The translations under genes and the position numbers were made by a program. DNA of 64,000 nt, from positions 62,001 to 126,000 of the forward strand of contig CAKNFP010000002.1 of NCBI GenBank assembly GCA_930633525.1, given 5' to 3'. This DNA comes from Hyphomicrobiales bacterium. Its GTDB lineage: Bacteria > Pseudomonadota > Alphaproteobacteria > Rhizobiales > Beijerinckiaceae. Shown here piece after piece: positions 18,385 to 27,975 of the stretch; positions within the stretch are counted from its first letter, which is position 1, and each line of letters begins with the position of its first letter. A model generated the notes under the pieces. That model was not told where the DNA came from and ran no database searches. It saw only the letters and a list, made by a program, of their open reading frames with translations.

Positions 18385-18963
18385 CTAGCTCGCGTCCGGG
18401 TGCTTGATGATGGCAGCGACCGCATCGCGGATGAGCGCCTCAAGTTCACCATCGTCGTCGCCAACCAGCGGGTCGATCTTGAGCACGTCCTTCAAGATCC
18501 CAAGACCTGCAAGCAACGCCGCGACCATCGCCGCGCGCTTCAGATCGGGCTGCTTGAGCTTTTCGTTCAGCGGGGTAATCACATCGTTGAGAATGAATTC
18601 GCGCAACACCGGTGCAGCCGAGGCGCTCGACAGGGAGCGAACGGAGATATCAAGCGGGCGGACGCCGTGCTTGGTTTCCAGATCCTCGGCCAGGAACTCG
18701 CGCGCGAGCTCTCCGGGAAAGTTTGCTTCATCCAGAGCGGTGATGCGATCGGCCTGGGCGGTGGCCCGCACCGCCTCGGCGAACAGCCGTTCCTTGGAAC
18801 CGAAACTGCGATGCACATAGGCGACATCCACGCCGACATCGTCGGCAATGTCGCGCAATCCCGTCTCCTCATAGGAGAAACGGGCGAAACGCTTTATGGC
18901 CGCATCAAGGATGCGGGAACGCGTTGAAGCTGGCGGCGATAGGCAGACTGCGGCAGTTCCCAT
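18385..18963 (-). CDS. TetR/AcrR family transcriptional regulator
   Basis: 192 residues. The N-terminal helix-turn-helix reads TRSRILDAAIKRFARFSYEETGLRDIADDVGVDVAYVHRSFGSKERLFAEAV (about residues 14-65), the standard TetR DNA-binding domain. The rest is a helical ligand and dimer domain with no recognisable specificity. It is divergent from the small phasin-like gene at 19291, and the 327 nt between them hold two dyads built on TTGAC half-sites, so it probably represses itself and that gene (inference). Confidence 0.92.
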   Translation of the reverse strand: MGTAAVCLSPPASTRSRILDAAIKRFARFSYEETGLRDIADDVGVDVAYVHRSFGSKERLFAEAVRATAQADRITALDEANFPGELAREFLAEDLETKHGVRPLDISVRSLSSASAAPVLREFILNDVITPLNEKLKQPDLKRAAMVAALLAGLGILKDVLKIDPLVGDDDGELEALIRDAVAAIIKHPDAS

Positions 18964-19133
18964 GAGAACCCTGATTTTTTTACAGGCGTCGCAGCCTGCT
19001 GCGAGAAAGTTTTGACCGAGGTCGAACCATCTGGCGATTTTGCCCCTCGATCGGATATACTCAACATGTTCAGGACGCCCTGCGAGTGGCTGACCCGGGG
19101 CTTTTTTGTCGTTCAGGCACTTCTACCCATTGG

Positions 19134-19222
19134 TTGACGTCTCAGAGCAGCCGACCTCGTGGAGGCTAGTCCTATACACTCACCCAGTCAACGGCCGTTG
19201 ACGGGCGGTTGACGTGCGTCAA
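19134..19222. promoter_or_regulatory. Cluster of TTGAC palindromes, candidate TetR operators
   Basis: Within the 327-nt divergent gap 18964-19290 there are three related elements: TTGACGT at 19134-19140, a perfect 16-bp dyad GTCAACGGCCGTTGAC at 19187-19202, and TTGACGTGCGTCAA at 19209-19222. The same half-site recurs in alternating orientation, as expected of TetR dimers. TTGACG also resembles a -35 box, so promoter and operator probably overlap. No good -10 hexamer was identified. Confidence 0.55.
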
Positions 19223-19290
19223 AGTGGTTTTCCGCTCTTTCGTTAGGCTATGCGGATTGGCTGCTGAGCGGGTATTTGAGGGAGTTGATC

Positions 19291-19587
19291 ATGGTCGATT
19301 CGAAAGCCGCCGGGAATGCGCCCCTCGCGGGGGCGACGGACGGGACCCAACTGGCCTATCCTTTCGATACGCCCGTCCGTTTCTATGCGGACTTAGCGCG
19401 CCAGGCGCTGGCAGTGACAGCCCGCGGGCTGCAGGCCCAGGCCGACTACGTGAAAGATCTCGCGACTTGCGAGAATCCGGCTGATGTTCTGACATGCAGC
19501 AACGTCTATGCATGTCACATTTTGGACGCCTGCTTGGAGGCAGGCCGGAACGCGGCCGCTTCCACCCGGCATCAGCCGCAAGGCTGA
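19291..19587 (+). CDS. Small phasin-like protein with four cysteines
   Basis: 98 residues from the ATG with GAGGGAG about 8 nt upstream; an in-frame start 15 nt earlier overlaps that ribosome site and is less likely. Residues 30-90 read as an amphipathic helix pair (FYADLARQALAVTARGLQAQ, then DYVKDLATCENPADVL) resembling the phasin_2 pattern of polyhydroxybutyrate-granule proteins (AQ.DY...L....P.D.L). Unlike ordinary phasins it has Cys60, Cys69, Cys75 and Cys81. The gene is monocistronic and divergent from a TetR gene. The phasin assignment is by pattern only. Confidence 0.65.
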   Translation: MVDSKAAGNAPLAGATDGTQLAYPFDTPVRFYADLARQALAVTARGLQAQADYVKDLATCENPADVLTCSNVYACHILDACLEAGRNAAASTRHQPQG

Positions 19588-19801
19588 TTATCTCTGCCGC
19601 GACGACAGTCATGGCGTGCTCTGCATCCCTTCTTCGTGGCTGCGGCAAGCAGTGGCGAATCCTGTGAGCGTTTTAACTGCCAGCTCGGTGGGACAAGACA
19701 GGAAATTCTGTATAGAAAGTCTATGCTATCGTTGAAGTAGGATGACATTTGCTCGTCTTACCCCTTACCTTTGAGCTGATGAGTTAGATGGAGCCGATGT
19801 C

Positions 19802-20872
19802 ATGACCTGGAGTAAAAGACCCTGGCTGTTCGCTGTTCTGGCAGTGATCGCAATCGGGGCGGCTTACTATGGCTGGCAGAGGCTGACAGGAAGTGATCTG
19901 CCGGCCGGCATCGCATCCGGCAACGGCCGCATCGAAGCCGTGGAAATCGATATATCGACCAAAGCACCAGGCCGAATTCGCGAGATCCTGGTCGATGAGG
20001 GGGATCTTGTCGCGGCGGGTCAGGTGCTGGCGCGCATGGACACTGACCAATTGGAGGCCCAGCGTCGACAGGCGGAGGCGCAGTTGCGTCGCGCCGAGAT
20101 CAGCATCGAGACTGCGCGCAGTCTTGTTACGCAGCGGGAGGCGGAGCGCACGGCTGCTGAGGCGGTCGTCGCCCAACGCGAGGCAGAACTTGATTCGGCG
20201 GATCGCAAGCTCGCGCGCTCGGAACAACTGATCAAGACGAACGCTACCTCGCAGCAGACGCTGGACGATGACAGGGCGGCCGCCCAGGGCGCACGGGCGG
20301 CGATTAGCGCAGCCAAGGCCCAGCTTGCCGCCTCCGAAGCCGCGATCGGTGCGGCGAAGGCCCAGGTCGTCGACGCGGAGGCCGCCGTCGATGCTGCCAA
20401 GGCCCAGATTGAAAGCATCACGACTGATATCAACGACGCGGTTCTGAGGTCCCCTCGTGATGGCCGTGTCCAATATCGCGTGGCCCAGCCGGGCGAAGTT
20501 CTTTCAGCCGGCGGCCGAGTGCTCAATCTCGTCGATCTCAGTGAGGTCTATATGACCTTCTTCCTGCCGACAGCGCAAGCTGGGCGCGTGGCGATCGGCA
20601 CGGACGTTCGCCTCGTTCTCGACGCTGCGCCGCAATATGTGATTCCGGCCAAGGCGACCTTCGTGTCCGACGTGGCACAGTTCACGCCCAAGAGCGTCGA
20701 GACCGAGGAAGAGCGGCAGAAGCTCATGTTCCGGGTCAAGGCCCGCATTCCCCAGGAGCTCCTGAAGAAATACATCCAGTACGTGAAAACCGGGTTGCCG
20801 GGCATGGCCTATATCCGGCTTGATCCCAACGCCGAATGGCCGGAGCGACTGTCGGGAACGCTCGTTCAATGA
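19802..20872 (+). CDS. HlyD-family periplasmic adaptor (membrane fusion protein)
   Basis: 356 residues. It has one N-terminal membrane anchor ([18 protein letters not shown]), a first lipoyl half ([18 protein letters not shown]...[17 protein letters not shown]), a long alanine- and glutamine-rich coiled coil (about residues 75-205), then the second lipoyl half ([19 protein letters not shown]) and a beta-barrel. This is the YhiI/YbhG type of adaptor. Its stop overlaps the start of the RbbA-like ATPase by 4 nt, and the YhhJ-type permease follows, reproducing the E. coli yhiI-rbbA-yhhJ order. A 214-nt gap with no clear gene precedes it. Confidence 0.92.
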   Translation: MTWSKRPWLFAVLAVIAIGAAYYGWQRLTGSDLPAGIASGNGRIEAVEIDISTKAPGRIREILVDEGDLVAAGQVLARMDTDQLEAQRRQAEAQLRRAEISIETARSLVTQREAERTAAEAVVAQREAELDSADRKLARSEQLIKTNATSQQTLDDDRAAAQGARAAISAAKAQLAASEAAIGAAKAQVVDAEAAVDAAKAQIESITTDINDAVLRSPRDGRVQYRVAQPGEVLSAGGRVLNLVDLSEVYMTFFLPTAQAGRVAIGTDVRLVLDAAPQYVIPAKATFVSDVAQFTPKSVETEEERQKLMFRVKARIPQELLKKYIQYVKTGLPGMAYIRLDPNAEWPERLSGTLVQ

Positions 20873-23667
20873 CAAACCTGTCGGCAGACCAGCCCTTGCC
20901 CTCCTCGGACCCTGTCGTCAGCCTGAACGCCGTCAGTCTCGCCTATGGCAAGGTGCGCGCGCTGAAGAACGTGACGTTGGACGTGCCCGCTGGCCGCATG
21001 ATCGGCTTGATCGGGCCGGACGGCGTGGGCAAGTCGAGCCTGCTGTCGCTCGTCGCCGGCGCGCGCGCCGTGCAGCAGGGCGCGGTTCACGTTCTCGGTG
21101 GCGACATCGCCGATGCCGCTCATCGTCTCGCGACCTGCCCGCGTATCGCCTATATGCCGCAGGGGCTCGGCAAAAACCTCTATCCAACCCTTTCGGTCTT
21201 CGAGAACATCGATTTCTTTGGCCGCCTCTTCGGCCATGGAAGGCGGGAACGTGAACGGCGCATCGCCGAGCTTCTTCAGCGCACGGGCATGGAGAAGTTC
21301 GCCGACCGGCCCGCCGGCAAATTGTCCGGGGGTATGAAACAGAAGACGAGCCTTTGCTGCTCGCTCATCCATGATCCGGATCTTCTGATCCTCGATGAGC
21401 CGACAACGGGCGTGGATCCGTTGTCGCGGCGGCAGTTCTGGGAACTGATCGACGATATCAGACGCGACAGGCCCGGCATGAGCGTCATTGTCGCCACCGC
21501 CTATATGGAGGAGGCCGCGCGCTTCGACTGGCTCATCGCGATGAACGCGGGAGAGGTATTGGCCACCGGCTCCCCCGCGAAACTCCTTGAACAGACGGGA
21601 ACGGCCAATCTCGACGCGGCCTTTATCGCACTTTTGCCGGAGGAGCAGCGGCGAGATCACAAGGCGGTGGTGATCCCGCCGCGCGCCGACGGCGCGGAAG
21701 CAGAGGTCGCCATCGAGGCCGAGCATGTCACCGTCCGCTTCGGTGACTTCACGGCCGTCAACAACGTGAGCTTCCGTATTCCGCGCGGTGAGATCTTCGG
21801 CTTCCTCGGATCGAACGGGTGCGGCAAGACCACGACCATGAAAGTCCTGACGGGACTGCTGCCGGCCAGTGATGGCACGGCTCGGCTGTTCGGCCGCGAG
21901 GTCGATCCCCGGGATATCGAGGTGCGCCGGCGTGTCGGTTACATGTCGCAGGCCTTCTCGCTCTATACGGAATTGACGGTCCGGCAGAACCTCGAACTCC
22001 ATGCACGCTTGTTCAATTTGCCCGAGGCTGACATCCCCGGTCGCATCGCGGAGATGACGAAGCGCTTCGACCTCGAGGACGTGCTGGACAGCTTGCCGGA
22101 CGCCTTGCCGCTCGGCATACGCCAGCGGCTGTCCCTGGCCGTGGCGCTAATTCATTCGCCGGACATTCTGATCCTCGACGAGCCGACTTCCGGCGTTGAT
22201 CCCGTGGCGCGCGACGGTTTCTGGCAAATCCTGTCCGACCTGTCGCGCAAGGACAATGTCACGATCTTCGTGTCGACCCACTTCATGAACGAGGCTGAGC
22301 TGTGCGACCGTATCTCGCTGATGCATGCCGGCAAGGTGCTGATCAGCGATACGCCAAGGGCCATCGTGGAGAAGCGTTCGGCCGCGACGCTCGAAGAGGC
22401 TTTCGTCGGATATCTTGAGGATGCCATCAATGATGCATCGCCCAAGCCCGACACACGGTCCGAACCCGCGGCGGAAGCCACGCCTGTGGAGGCCTTCGCG
22501 TCGGAGGACGGGGCGGGCGCCGCCAGTCCTAAGCATCGCTTTTTCGATTTTCGGCGCATGTTCGCCTATAGCGAGCGCGAGGCGCTGGAACTGCGGCGCG
22601 ATCCGATCCGTGCGACACTGGCCATCCTGGGCTCCGTCCTGCTGATGTTCGTGATCGGCTATGGCATCAACATGGATGTCGAGGACCTGACCTTCGCGGT
22701 GCTCGACCGTGACGACACGACGGTCAGCCGTGACTATGTCCAGCAGATCGCGGGCTCGCGCTATTTTATCGAGAAGCCGCCAATCACCAGTTACGAGGAT
22801 CTCGATCGGCGCATGGCGAGCGGCGACATCAGTCTGGCAATCGAGATTCCCCCCGGCTTCGGCCGTGATGTCGCACGCGGCCGAGCTGTGGAGGTGGGCG
22901 CGTGGATCGATGGCGCCATGCCGCAGCGCGCTGAGACCGTGCGCGGCTATGTGCAGGGCATGCATCTGACCTGGCTGGTCCAGAAGGCCCGGCAGCTCTA
23001 TGGCAATGCCGCAACAGTCGGCAATTTCCAGCTCGAGATCCGTTATCGCTACAATCCGGACGTGCAGAGCCTCGTCGCGATGGTTCCCGCCGTCATTCCG
23101 CTTTTGCTTCTGATGATCCCCGCGATGCTCGCGGTCCTCAGCGTGGTGCGGGAAAAGGAACTCGGTTCAATCATCAATTTCTACGTCACCCCGGTCACCA
23201 AGATGGAGTTCCTGCTTGGCAAGCAACTCCCCTATATCGGGCTGGCAATGCTGAACTTCCTGATGCTGACGGCCTTCGCGGTCTTCGTGTTCCGGGTGCC
23301 GTTCACGGGCAGCTTCCTCACCTATACAGCGGCCGCCCTCCTGTATGTGATCTTCACGACCGGGATGGGGCTTGTGATTTCGACCTTCATGAATAGCCAG
23401 ATCGCGGCGATCTTCGGTACGGCGCTCATCACGATCATTCCGGCTGTCCAGTATTCGGGCATGATCGATCCGGTCTCGTCGCTCGAGGGATTTGGGGCCT
23501 TCATCGGGCGGATCTATCCGACTACCTACTTCATGACGATTTCGCGCGGCACCTTTTCGAAGGGGCTTGATTTCAGCGATCTTGCGAGTTCCTTCGTGCC
23601 GCTTGTCATTGCTGTGCCGGTTCTATTCGGGCTCGGGACACTGCTTCTCAAGAAACAGGCGAGCTGA
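20869..23667 (+). CDS. rbbA: ABC transporter with two ATPase domains fused to a permease (RbbA-like)
   Basis: 932 residues from the ATG in the 4-nt overlap. First ATPase: Walker A GPDGVGKS at 49-56, signature LSGGMKQK, Walker [14 protein letters not shown]. Second ATPase from about residue 285: GSNGCGKTT, then [33 protein letters not shown], where LPLGIRQ stands in the signature position. The C-terminal third is an ABC2-type membrane domain with one N-terminal and about five C-terminal helices. This fusion matches E. coli RbbA (YhiH). With the HlyD adaptor and the second permease it likely exports a hydrophobic or toxic compound; the ribosome link reported for E. coli RbbA is not tested by this sequence. 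Confidence 0.92.
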   Translation: MTNLSADQPLPSSDPVVSLNAVSLAYGKVRALKNVTLDVPAGRMIGLIGPDGVGKSSLLSLVAGARAVQQGAVHVLGGDIADAAHRLATCPRIAYMPQGLGKNLYPTLSVFENIDFFGRLFGHGRRERERRIAELLQRTGMEKFADRPAGKLSGGMKQKTSLCCSLIHDPDLLILDEPTTGVDPLSRRQFWELIDDIRRDRPGMSVIVATAYMEEAARFDWLIAMNAGEVLATGSPAKLLEQTGTANLDAAFIALLPEEQRRDHKAVVIPPRADGAEAEVAIEAEHVTVRFGDFTAVNNVSFRIPRGEIFGFLGSNGCGKTTTMKVLTGLLPASDGTARLFGREVDPRDIEVRRRVGYMSQAFSLYTELTVRQNLELHARLFNLPEADIPGRIAEMTKRFDLEDVLDSLPDALPLGIRQRLSLAVALIHSPDILILDEPTSGVDPVARDGFWQILSDLSRKDNVTIFVSTHFMNEAELCDRISLMHAGKVLISDTPRAIVEKRSAATLEEAFVGYLEDAINDASPKPDTRSEPAAEATPVEAFASEDGAGAASPKHRFFDFRRMFAYSEREALELRRDPIRATLAILGSVLLMFVIGYGINMDVEDLTFAVLDRDDTTVSRDYVQQIAGSRYFIEKPPITSYEDLDRRMASGDISLAIEIPPGFGRDVARGRAVEVGAWIDGAMPQRAETVRGYVQGMHLTWLVQKARQLYGNAATVGNFQLEIRYRYNPDVQSLVAMVPAVIPLLLLMIPAMLAVLSVVREKELGSIINFYVTPVTKMEFLLGKQLPYIGLAMLNFLMLTAFAVFVFRVPFTGSFLTYTAAALLYVIFTTGMGLVISTFMNSQIAAIFGTALITIIPAVQYSGMIDPVSSLEGFGAFIGRIYPTTYFMTISRGTFSKGLDFSDLASSFVPLVIAVPVLFGLGTLLLKKQAS

Positions 23668-23669
23668 CC

Positions 23670-24782
23670 ATGCGGCTCGCGAATATCATCAATCTCGGCG
23701 TGAAGGAGCTCCGCGGGCTGATCCGCGACCCGATGCTCCTGATCCTGATCGTCTATTCGTTCACGCTCGCCGTCTATACGGGCGCCACGGCGATGCCGGA
23801 AACGCTCAATCGCGCGGCAATCGCGATCGTCGACGAAGACCAGTCCCCGGTATCGTCCCGAATCCTGACGGCGTTCTATCCGCCCTATTTCGTCGTGCCG
23901 CGGGTTATCAGCCCGTATGAGATGGACGCGCGGATGGACGAAGGCCTGGATACCTTCGCCATCGATATTCCGCCCAATTTCCAGCGTGACCTTCTCGCAG
24001 GCCGGTCTCCCACCATCCAGCTCAACATTGATGCGACACGGATGTCGCAGGCCTTCACAGGCGGCGGATATATCCAGGCAATCGTATCCGGCGAAGTGAC
24101 CGAATTCCTCAATCGTCATCGCGGTGAGGCGGACGTGCCGGTGGCGCTGGCATTGCGCGCGCGTTTCAATCCCCAGCTCGACAAGGGATGGTTCGGCGCC
24201 ATCAACAATATCATCTCTTCAATCACGATGCTCTCCATCATCCTGACAGGCGCTGCGCTGATCCGCGAGCGAGAGCACGGGACGATCGAGCACCTCCTGG
24301 TGATGCCGGTGACTCCGACCGAGATCATGGTGAGCAAGGTCTGGTCGATGGGGCTCGTCGTCCTTCTGGCATCCAGCCTTTCCATCATCTTCATCGTTCA
24401 GGGTATTCTCGCCGTGCCGATCCAGGGCTCGGTTGCGCTGTTCGTGGCGGGCACCGCGCTGCAACTTTTTGCCACCACATCGATGGGAATTTTTCTCGCG
24501 ACCGTCGCTGGTTCGATGCCGCAGTTCGGCCTCCTGCTGATGCTCGTTCTGCTGCCGCTGCAGGTCCTGTCCGGCGGCATGACGCCGCGCGAAAGCATGC
24601 CGGACATCATCCAGACCATCATGCTGGCGGCGCCCAACACGCATTTCGTGATGTTGGCGCAGGCAATCCTGTTCAGGGGCGCGGGCTTGTCAGTCGTCTG
24701 GCCGCAGTTCGCGGCGCTGCTGCTGATCGGCGGGGTGCTGTTCGTCCTCGCGCTGCGCCGCTTCCGGAGCTTCCTGCGCTGA
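23670..24782 (+). CDS. yhhJ: ABC-2 type permease (YhhJ-like)
   Basis: 370 residues beginning 3 nt after the rbbA stop. Architecture is ABC2_membrane_3: an N-terminal helix, a large periplasmic domain (about residues 45-170), then five C-terminal helices including REREHGTIEHLLVMPVTPTEIM, the cytoplasmic loop typical of these exporters. It would pair with the membrane domain of the RbbA fusion to form a heterodimeric channel joined to the HlyD adaptor. It is the last gene of the operon. A GC-rich imperfect hairpin follows without a T-run, so no terminator is claimed. Confidence 0.93.
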   Translation: MRLANIINLGVKELRGLIRDPMLLILIVYSFTLAVYTGATAMPETLNRAAIAIVDEDQSPVSSRILTAFYPPYFVVPRVISPYEMDARMDEGLDTFAIDIPPNFQRDLLAGRSPTIQLNIDATRMSQAFTGGGYIQAIVSGEVTEFLNRHRGEADVPVALALRARFNPQLDKGWFGAINNIISSITMLSIILTGAALIREREHGTIEHLLVMPVTPTEIMVSKVWSMGLVVLLASSLSIIFIVQGILAVPIQGSVALFVAGTALQLFATTSMGIFLATVAGSMPQFGLLLMLVLLPLQVLSGGMTPRESMPDIIQTIMLAAPNTHFVMLAQAILFRGAGLSVVWPQFAALLLIGGVLFVLALRRFRSFLR

Positions 24783-24852
24783 GCGCGCCGCGAAATTCGG
24801 CGCGTCGCTCGCAAAAGGCCCGCCGGGGAGAAACTGCAGCTCCGGCCGTCTC

Positions 24853-25326
24853 TCAGGACGTGCCGGCGCTGGCGAGAGATATGGCCGTGGTCGACTTCAA
24901 CTCTTCCATGGCGAACATGGACGTGACGTCACTCAGCTCGATCCGCGAGATCAATTTCTTGTAAAGCGCGTCATAAGCACTGATGTCGGCAATATAGGCC
25001 TTCAGCAGATAGTCGATATCGCCGCTCATGCGGTAGAAATCGATGATCTCCGGCAGCTCACGGACGGCATCGTGAAACTGTTCGAGCCATTTGAGCGAAT
25101 GGACGTTGGTTTTGACGGCGATGAAGACCGTGACGCCGACGCCAAGCTGCTTGCGGTCCAGCAGCGCCACGCGCTTGCGGATGATGCCGCCTGCCTCCAG
25201 CTTCTGGATGCGTCGCCAGCACGGCGTCTGCGACAGGCCGACCTGTGCCGCGATCTCCGCGAGGGGCAGGCTCGAATCGTCCTGCAAGAGGGCCAGAATC
25301 TTCCGGTCAAAGGCATCGAGTTTCAT
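24853..25326 (-). CDS. Lrp/AsnC family transcriptional regulator (first)
   Basis: 157 residues. An AsnC-type helix-turn-helix lies at the N-terminus (LDAFDRKILALLQDDSSLPLAEIAAQVGLSQTPCWRRIQKLEAGGII), followed by the RAM/AsnC ligand-binding domain (VTVFIAVKTN...RMSGDIDYLLKAYIAD). It is divergent from the cysteine dioxygenase gene at 25512, with 185 nt between. An amino acid is the probable effector, and cysteine or a related compound is a natural guess from the neighbour (inference). Confidence 0.94.
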   Translation of the reverse strand: MKLDAFDRKILALLQDDSSLPLAEIAAQVGLSQTPCWRRIQKLEAGGIIRKRVALLDRKQLGVGVTVFIAVKTNVHSLKWLEQFHDAVRELPEIIDFYRMSGDIDYLLKAYIADISAYDALYKKLISRIELSDVTSMFAMEELKSTTAISLASAGTS

Positions 25327-25409
25327 GCGCGGCAGTATGGGTGGATGGAAGCGTGTGTCAATGCGATCTCATGAGGCGCAAAATGGTTCTCATACAGTAT
25401 CGTTATTGG

Positions 25410-25420
25410 GAAATAATTTC
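25410..25420. promoter_or_regulatory. AT-rich dyad in the Lrp/cysteine dioxygenase divergent gap
   Basis: GAAATAATTTC is a perfect odd-centred palindrome set in TGG...TAG, which resembles the loose Lrp consensus (YAGHAWATTWTDCTR, from general knowledge). It lies between the divergent lrp and cysteine dioxygenase genes, where an autoregulatory Lrp site is expected. Confidence 0.4.
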
Positions 25421-25511
25421 TAGAAGCTCAGGGATCGCCCGGCAAACTCGCAAACCTATTTCCCTGGCCCGACCGTAAAATCCTCTCATCGTGCTGGAGA
25501 GAGGGACCGTC

Positions 25512-26036
25512 ATGCAGGGACTGTTGATCGACGAGATGCGCGGCAGCGCACTCCTGCGTGGGCTGCACACGGACTCCGATACGCTCTCGCGGGATTACCT
25601 CAATGCGGCGCGCCGGGTTCTTGAGGATCTCGTCGCACAGCCTGATCCATTCGCAGGGTTGTCATTGCAGCGCAAGCCCGGGGGCTATGCCCGCAATCTG
25701 CTGGCCGGCGATGCACAGGTCAGCATCTGGGCGATGGTCTGGAGCCCCGGCTGCGCCACCTCCATACATGATCATCATTGCTCCTGCTGCTTCGGGGTAG
25801 TCAGCGGGGTCGTTCGCGAAACCTGGTACCGCGCCATCAGTCCGACGCAGGCGGTACCGGCCGAGGTGCATGACCGCGCCCCTGGTTATGTCGCTTGCAT
25901 GCTGCCGTCCGGGCCGAATATTCACCGCATGGAGAACTGCGGTGATGGCGAGGCGATTTCCATCCACATCTATGGTTTCGATCATCAGATGCATGCCTCG
26001 TCCATCGAAACGGAATATTTGCTCGCGAAGCTCTGA
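25512..26036 (+). CDS. Cysteine dioxygenase-family cupin (thiol dioxygenase)
   Basis: 174 residues from the ATG preceded by GGAGAGAGGG; a start 21 nt earlier lacks such a site. The cupin iron ligands are visible: H86 and H88 in SIHDHHCSCCFGVVSGVVRETWY, and H138 in GPNIHRM. R61 (YARNLL) is the expected carboxylate-binding arginine, and the ending AISIHIYG is typical. The family oxidises cysteine to cysteine sulfinate, or 3-mercaptopropionate in relatives. Divergent from an Lrp regulator and followed by an RraA-like gene 72 nt on. Confidence 0.88.
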   Translation: MQGLLIDEMRGSALLRGLHTDSDTLSRDYLNAARRVLEDLVAQPDPFAGLSLQRKPGGYARNLLAGDAQVSIWAMVWSPGCATSIHDHHCSCCFGVVSGVVRETWYRAISPTQAVPAEVHDRAPGYVACMLPSGPNIHRMENCGDGEAISIHIYGFDHQMHASSIETEYLLAKL

Positions 26037-26108
26037 ACAGGCAGCTCTTGTCCCTCGCCGGCGAGCGACGTAGTCATACGTCTCCAAATTCTGGCGAGGA
26101 CGAACCCG

Positions 26109-26816
26109 ATGGCGCTTTCCCCTGATCTGCGCGTGACGCTTGAAGGCGTCTCCACCGCGACGCTGACGACCGTATTGCTGAAGAAGGGATTGCGTAACGT
26201 CTGGCTGCGCGGCGCCAAGCCGTTGCATGCCGGACAGGGCAAGTTCGTCGGTGCCGCCTTCACGCTTCGCTTTGTTCCCGCGCGCGAAGATCTGGCGACC
26301 CCTGCATCCTGGGCCTCGCCGATCTCGACGCGCGCCGCCATCGAGGCGATGCCAGAAGGTGTGATCGCTGTCGTTGATGCGATGGGCGTGACCGATGCGG
26401 GCATCTTTGGCGACATTCTCTGCGCGCGCATGGCCAAGCGTGGCGTGGTCGCCCTCATTACCGACGGCGTGGTCCGCGATATCGCCGGCGTCGAAGCCTC
26501 GGGCCTTCCCGTTTGGTGCCAGGGCGTCGCGGCGCCGCCGTCCGTGGCCGGGCTCACTTTTGTCGGCTGGCAGGAGCCCGTGGCCTGCGGGGGCGTCGCC
26601 ATCTTCCCGGATGACGTCATCGTGGTCGACGATGATGGTGCTGTTGTCATTCCCGCAGCGCTCGCGGAGGCGGTCGCTGCCGAGGCGGTCGATCAGGAAC
26701 GCATGGAAGCCTGGATCATGCAGGAGGTCGATCGCGGCGTGGCGCTGCCCGGCCTCTATCCCATGAATGATGAGACCAAGCAGCGCTACCAGCAATTCCT
26801 GAAGGACAAGACTTGA
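26109..26816 (+). CDS. RraA-like / HMG-aldolase family protein
   Basis: 235 residues. The family core is clear: GDILCARMAKRGVVALITDGVVRD at about 101-124, with the conserved DG (119-120) and RD (123-124), then GVAIFPDDVIVVDDDGAVVIP. Members include the RNase E inhibitor RraA and class II 4-hydroxy-4-methyl-2-oxoglutarate / oxaloacetate-type aldolases. The extra C-terminal tail of about 60 residues resembles the longer, metabolic branch, so an aldolase or decarboxylase acting on a 2-oxo acid is more likely than RNase control. It ends 12 nt from the convergent exonuclease gene. Confidence 0.88.
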   Translation: MALSPDLRVTLEGVSTATLTTVLLKKGLRNVWLRGAKPLHAGQGKFVGAAFTLRFVPAREDLATPASWASPISTRAAIEAMPEGVIAVVDAMGVTDAGIFGDILCARMAKRGVVALITDGVVRDIAGVEASGLPVWCQGVAAPPSVAGLTFVGWQEPVACGGVAIFPDDVIVVDDDGAVVIPAALAEAVAAEAVDQERMEAWIMQEVDRGVALPGLYPMNDETKQRYQQFLKDKT

Positions 26817-26828
26817 GCCCTGTCGTGA

Positions 26829-27866
26829 TCACCGCGCGGACTTGAAGCGCTCGAAGGCGGTGATGCGGTCAACGCGCGGGTCGGCATCGCGTTGGTAGAT
26901 GTCGGTCCGCAGGAATTGCAGCTCGGCCTCCAGCGCCTCCTCGCTTGTCTCGACCCACCAGGATTTGGGGCGCCCATCAGAACCGTCGTTCCAGCGATAG
27001 CCACGCCCCTTCAACACGTCCTTCATGTCGAAGGGGCTGTATTCGGCCCAGACGCGATAGCGAGCGCGGCGAGCGCTGGCCAGAAGCCGCGGGAAGGCCG
27101 GGCCGCTTCCATCCTTGAGCGGAGCGCCAAGGACTTCGAGCAGCGCGTGGCAATCGTCCACCGCGCGATGGCCGTTATGGAACCAGCCGGACTGGCCGAC
27201 GAGATAGCCGAGTTTGACCCCCTCGAAACCAAAGCTTGCCCAGTCGATCTCCGAGGCTGAGCAGGCCCAGGCCTTGACGTCGAAACCACGCGCCAGTTTC
27301 TCGCAGAACGGCCGGTCGAAGCGGGCGTTGTGGGCGATGACAAGCGATGCCGGCTCGATGAACCGGCTGATTGCATCGAGGTCGAGCACCTTGCCCGCGA
27401 CCATCTCTGGCGTGATGCCGGTGATGCGCACGCTCTCGGCGCTGATCGGAATGCTCGGCTCACGCAATTCGCTGAAGGCGGCAATGACATCGCCGAAGCT
27501 GCCATCCTCGTTGTAGGTGACAGCGACCATGCCCAGTTCGATCACCTCATCCTTGGTGTGATCGAGCCCGGTGGTCTCCACATCGACGATGACCGCGACC
27601 TTCTCATCCGGCAGGGGATCGCGCGGGACGACCGGCCGGAACTGCAATTGACGCAGGATGCGATAACGGCCGGATTGTTCCAGTTCGCAAGCCCAGGCTT
27701 CCTGCTGCGCGTCATAGGCGACGACCGGCATACGTCCGGCGGCAGATGGAGCACCACCTGCTTTCGTACGTGCCTTGCGGCGTGGTTTCTCCCGCGCTTC
27801 CGCTTCCAGCGGGTCTGCTTCCGCGTCGAGCAGCGCGAAGAAATTGGGTTGCTGTGCCGATGCCAT
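26829..27866 (-). CDS. DEDDh 3'-5' exonuclease (DnaQ-like)
   Basis: 345 residues from the ATG at 27866, chosen because GGAGGATCG lies immediately upstream; an in-frame start 84 nt earlier has no such site. The exonuclease motifs are Exo I IVDVETTGLD (D95, E97), Exo II VIAHNARFDRPF, and Exo III HRAVDDCHALLE, which includes the catalytic His and Asp. The N-terminal 80 residues are basic and of low complexity, and the C-terminal region reads KGRGYRWNDGSDGRPKSWW, a conserved addition in alphaproteobacterial exonucleases of unknown role. Likely a repair or RNA/DNA trimming nuclease. Confidence 0.9.
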   Translation of the reverse strand: MASAQQPNFFALLDAEADPLEAEAREKPRRKARTKAGGAPSAAGRMPVVAYDAQQEAWACELEQSGRYRILRQLQFRPVVPRDPLPDEKVAVIVDVETTGLDHTKDEVIELGMVAVTYNEDGSFGDVIAAFSELREPSIPISAESVRITGITPEMVAGKVLDLDAISRFIEPASLVIAHNARFDRPFCEKLARGFDVKAWACSASEIDWASFGFEGVKLGYLVGQSGWFHNGHRAVDDCHALLEVLGAPLKDGSGPAFPRLLASARRARYRVWAEYSPFDMKDVLKGRGYRWNDGSDGRPKSWWVETSEEALEAELQFLRTDIYQRDADPRVDRITAFERFKSAR

Positions 27867-27975
27867 CGATCCTCCGGCTGTTGGCAGGATGCTGCGCCTG
27901 GGCGCGGGCGATTCGCAACCGCAGCTAAGGGCCAGTCTCCAGGATCTCACAGCAAATTGGCGCGCTGATGTCCTT

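Noticed and set aside
19209..19484. 91-residue frame overlapping the phasin-like gene
   Set aside because: It starts inside the operator cluster, has no ribosome site, and is out of frame with the better supported 98-residue gene.
20869..23667. Ribosome-associated role for the RbbA-like fusion
   Set aside because: Operon context with an HlyD adaptor and a second permease argues for export; nothing in the sequence shows ribosome binding.
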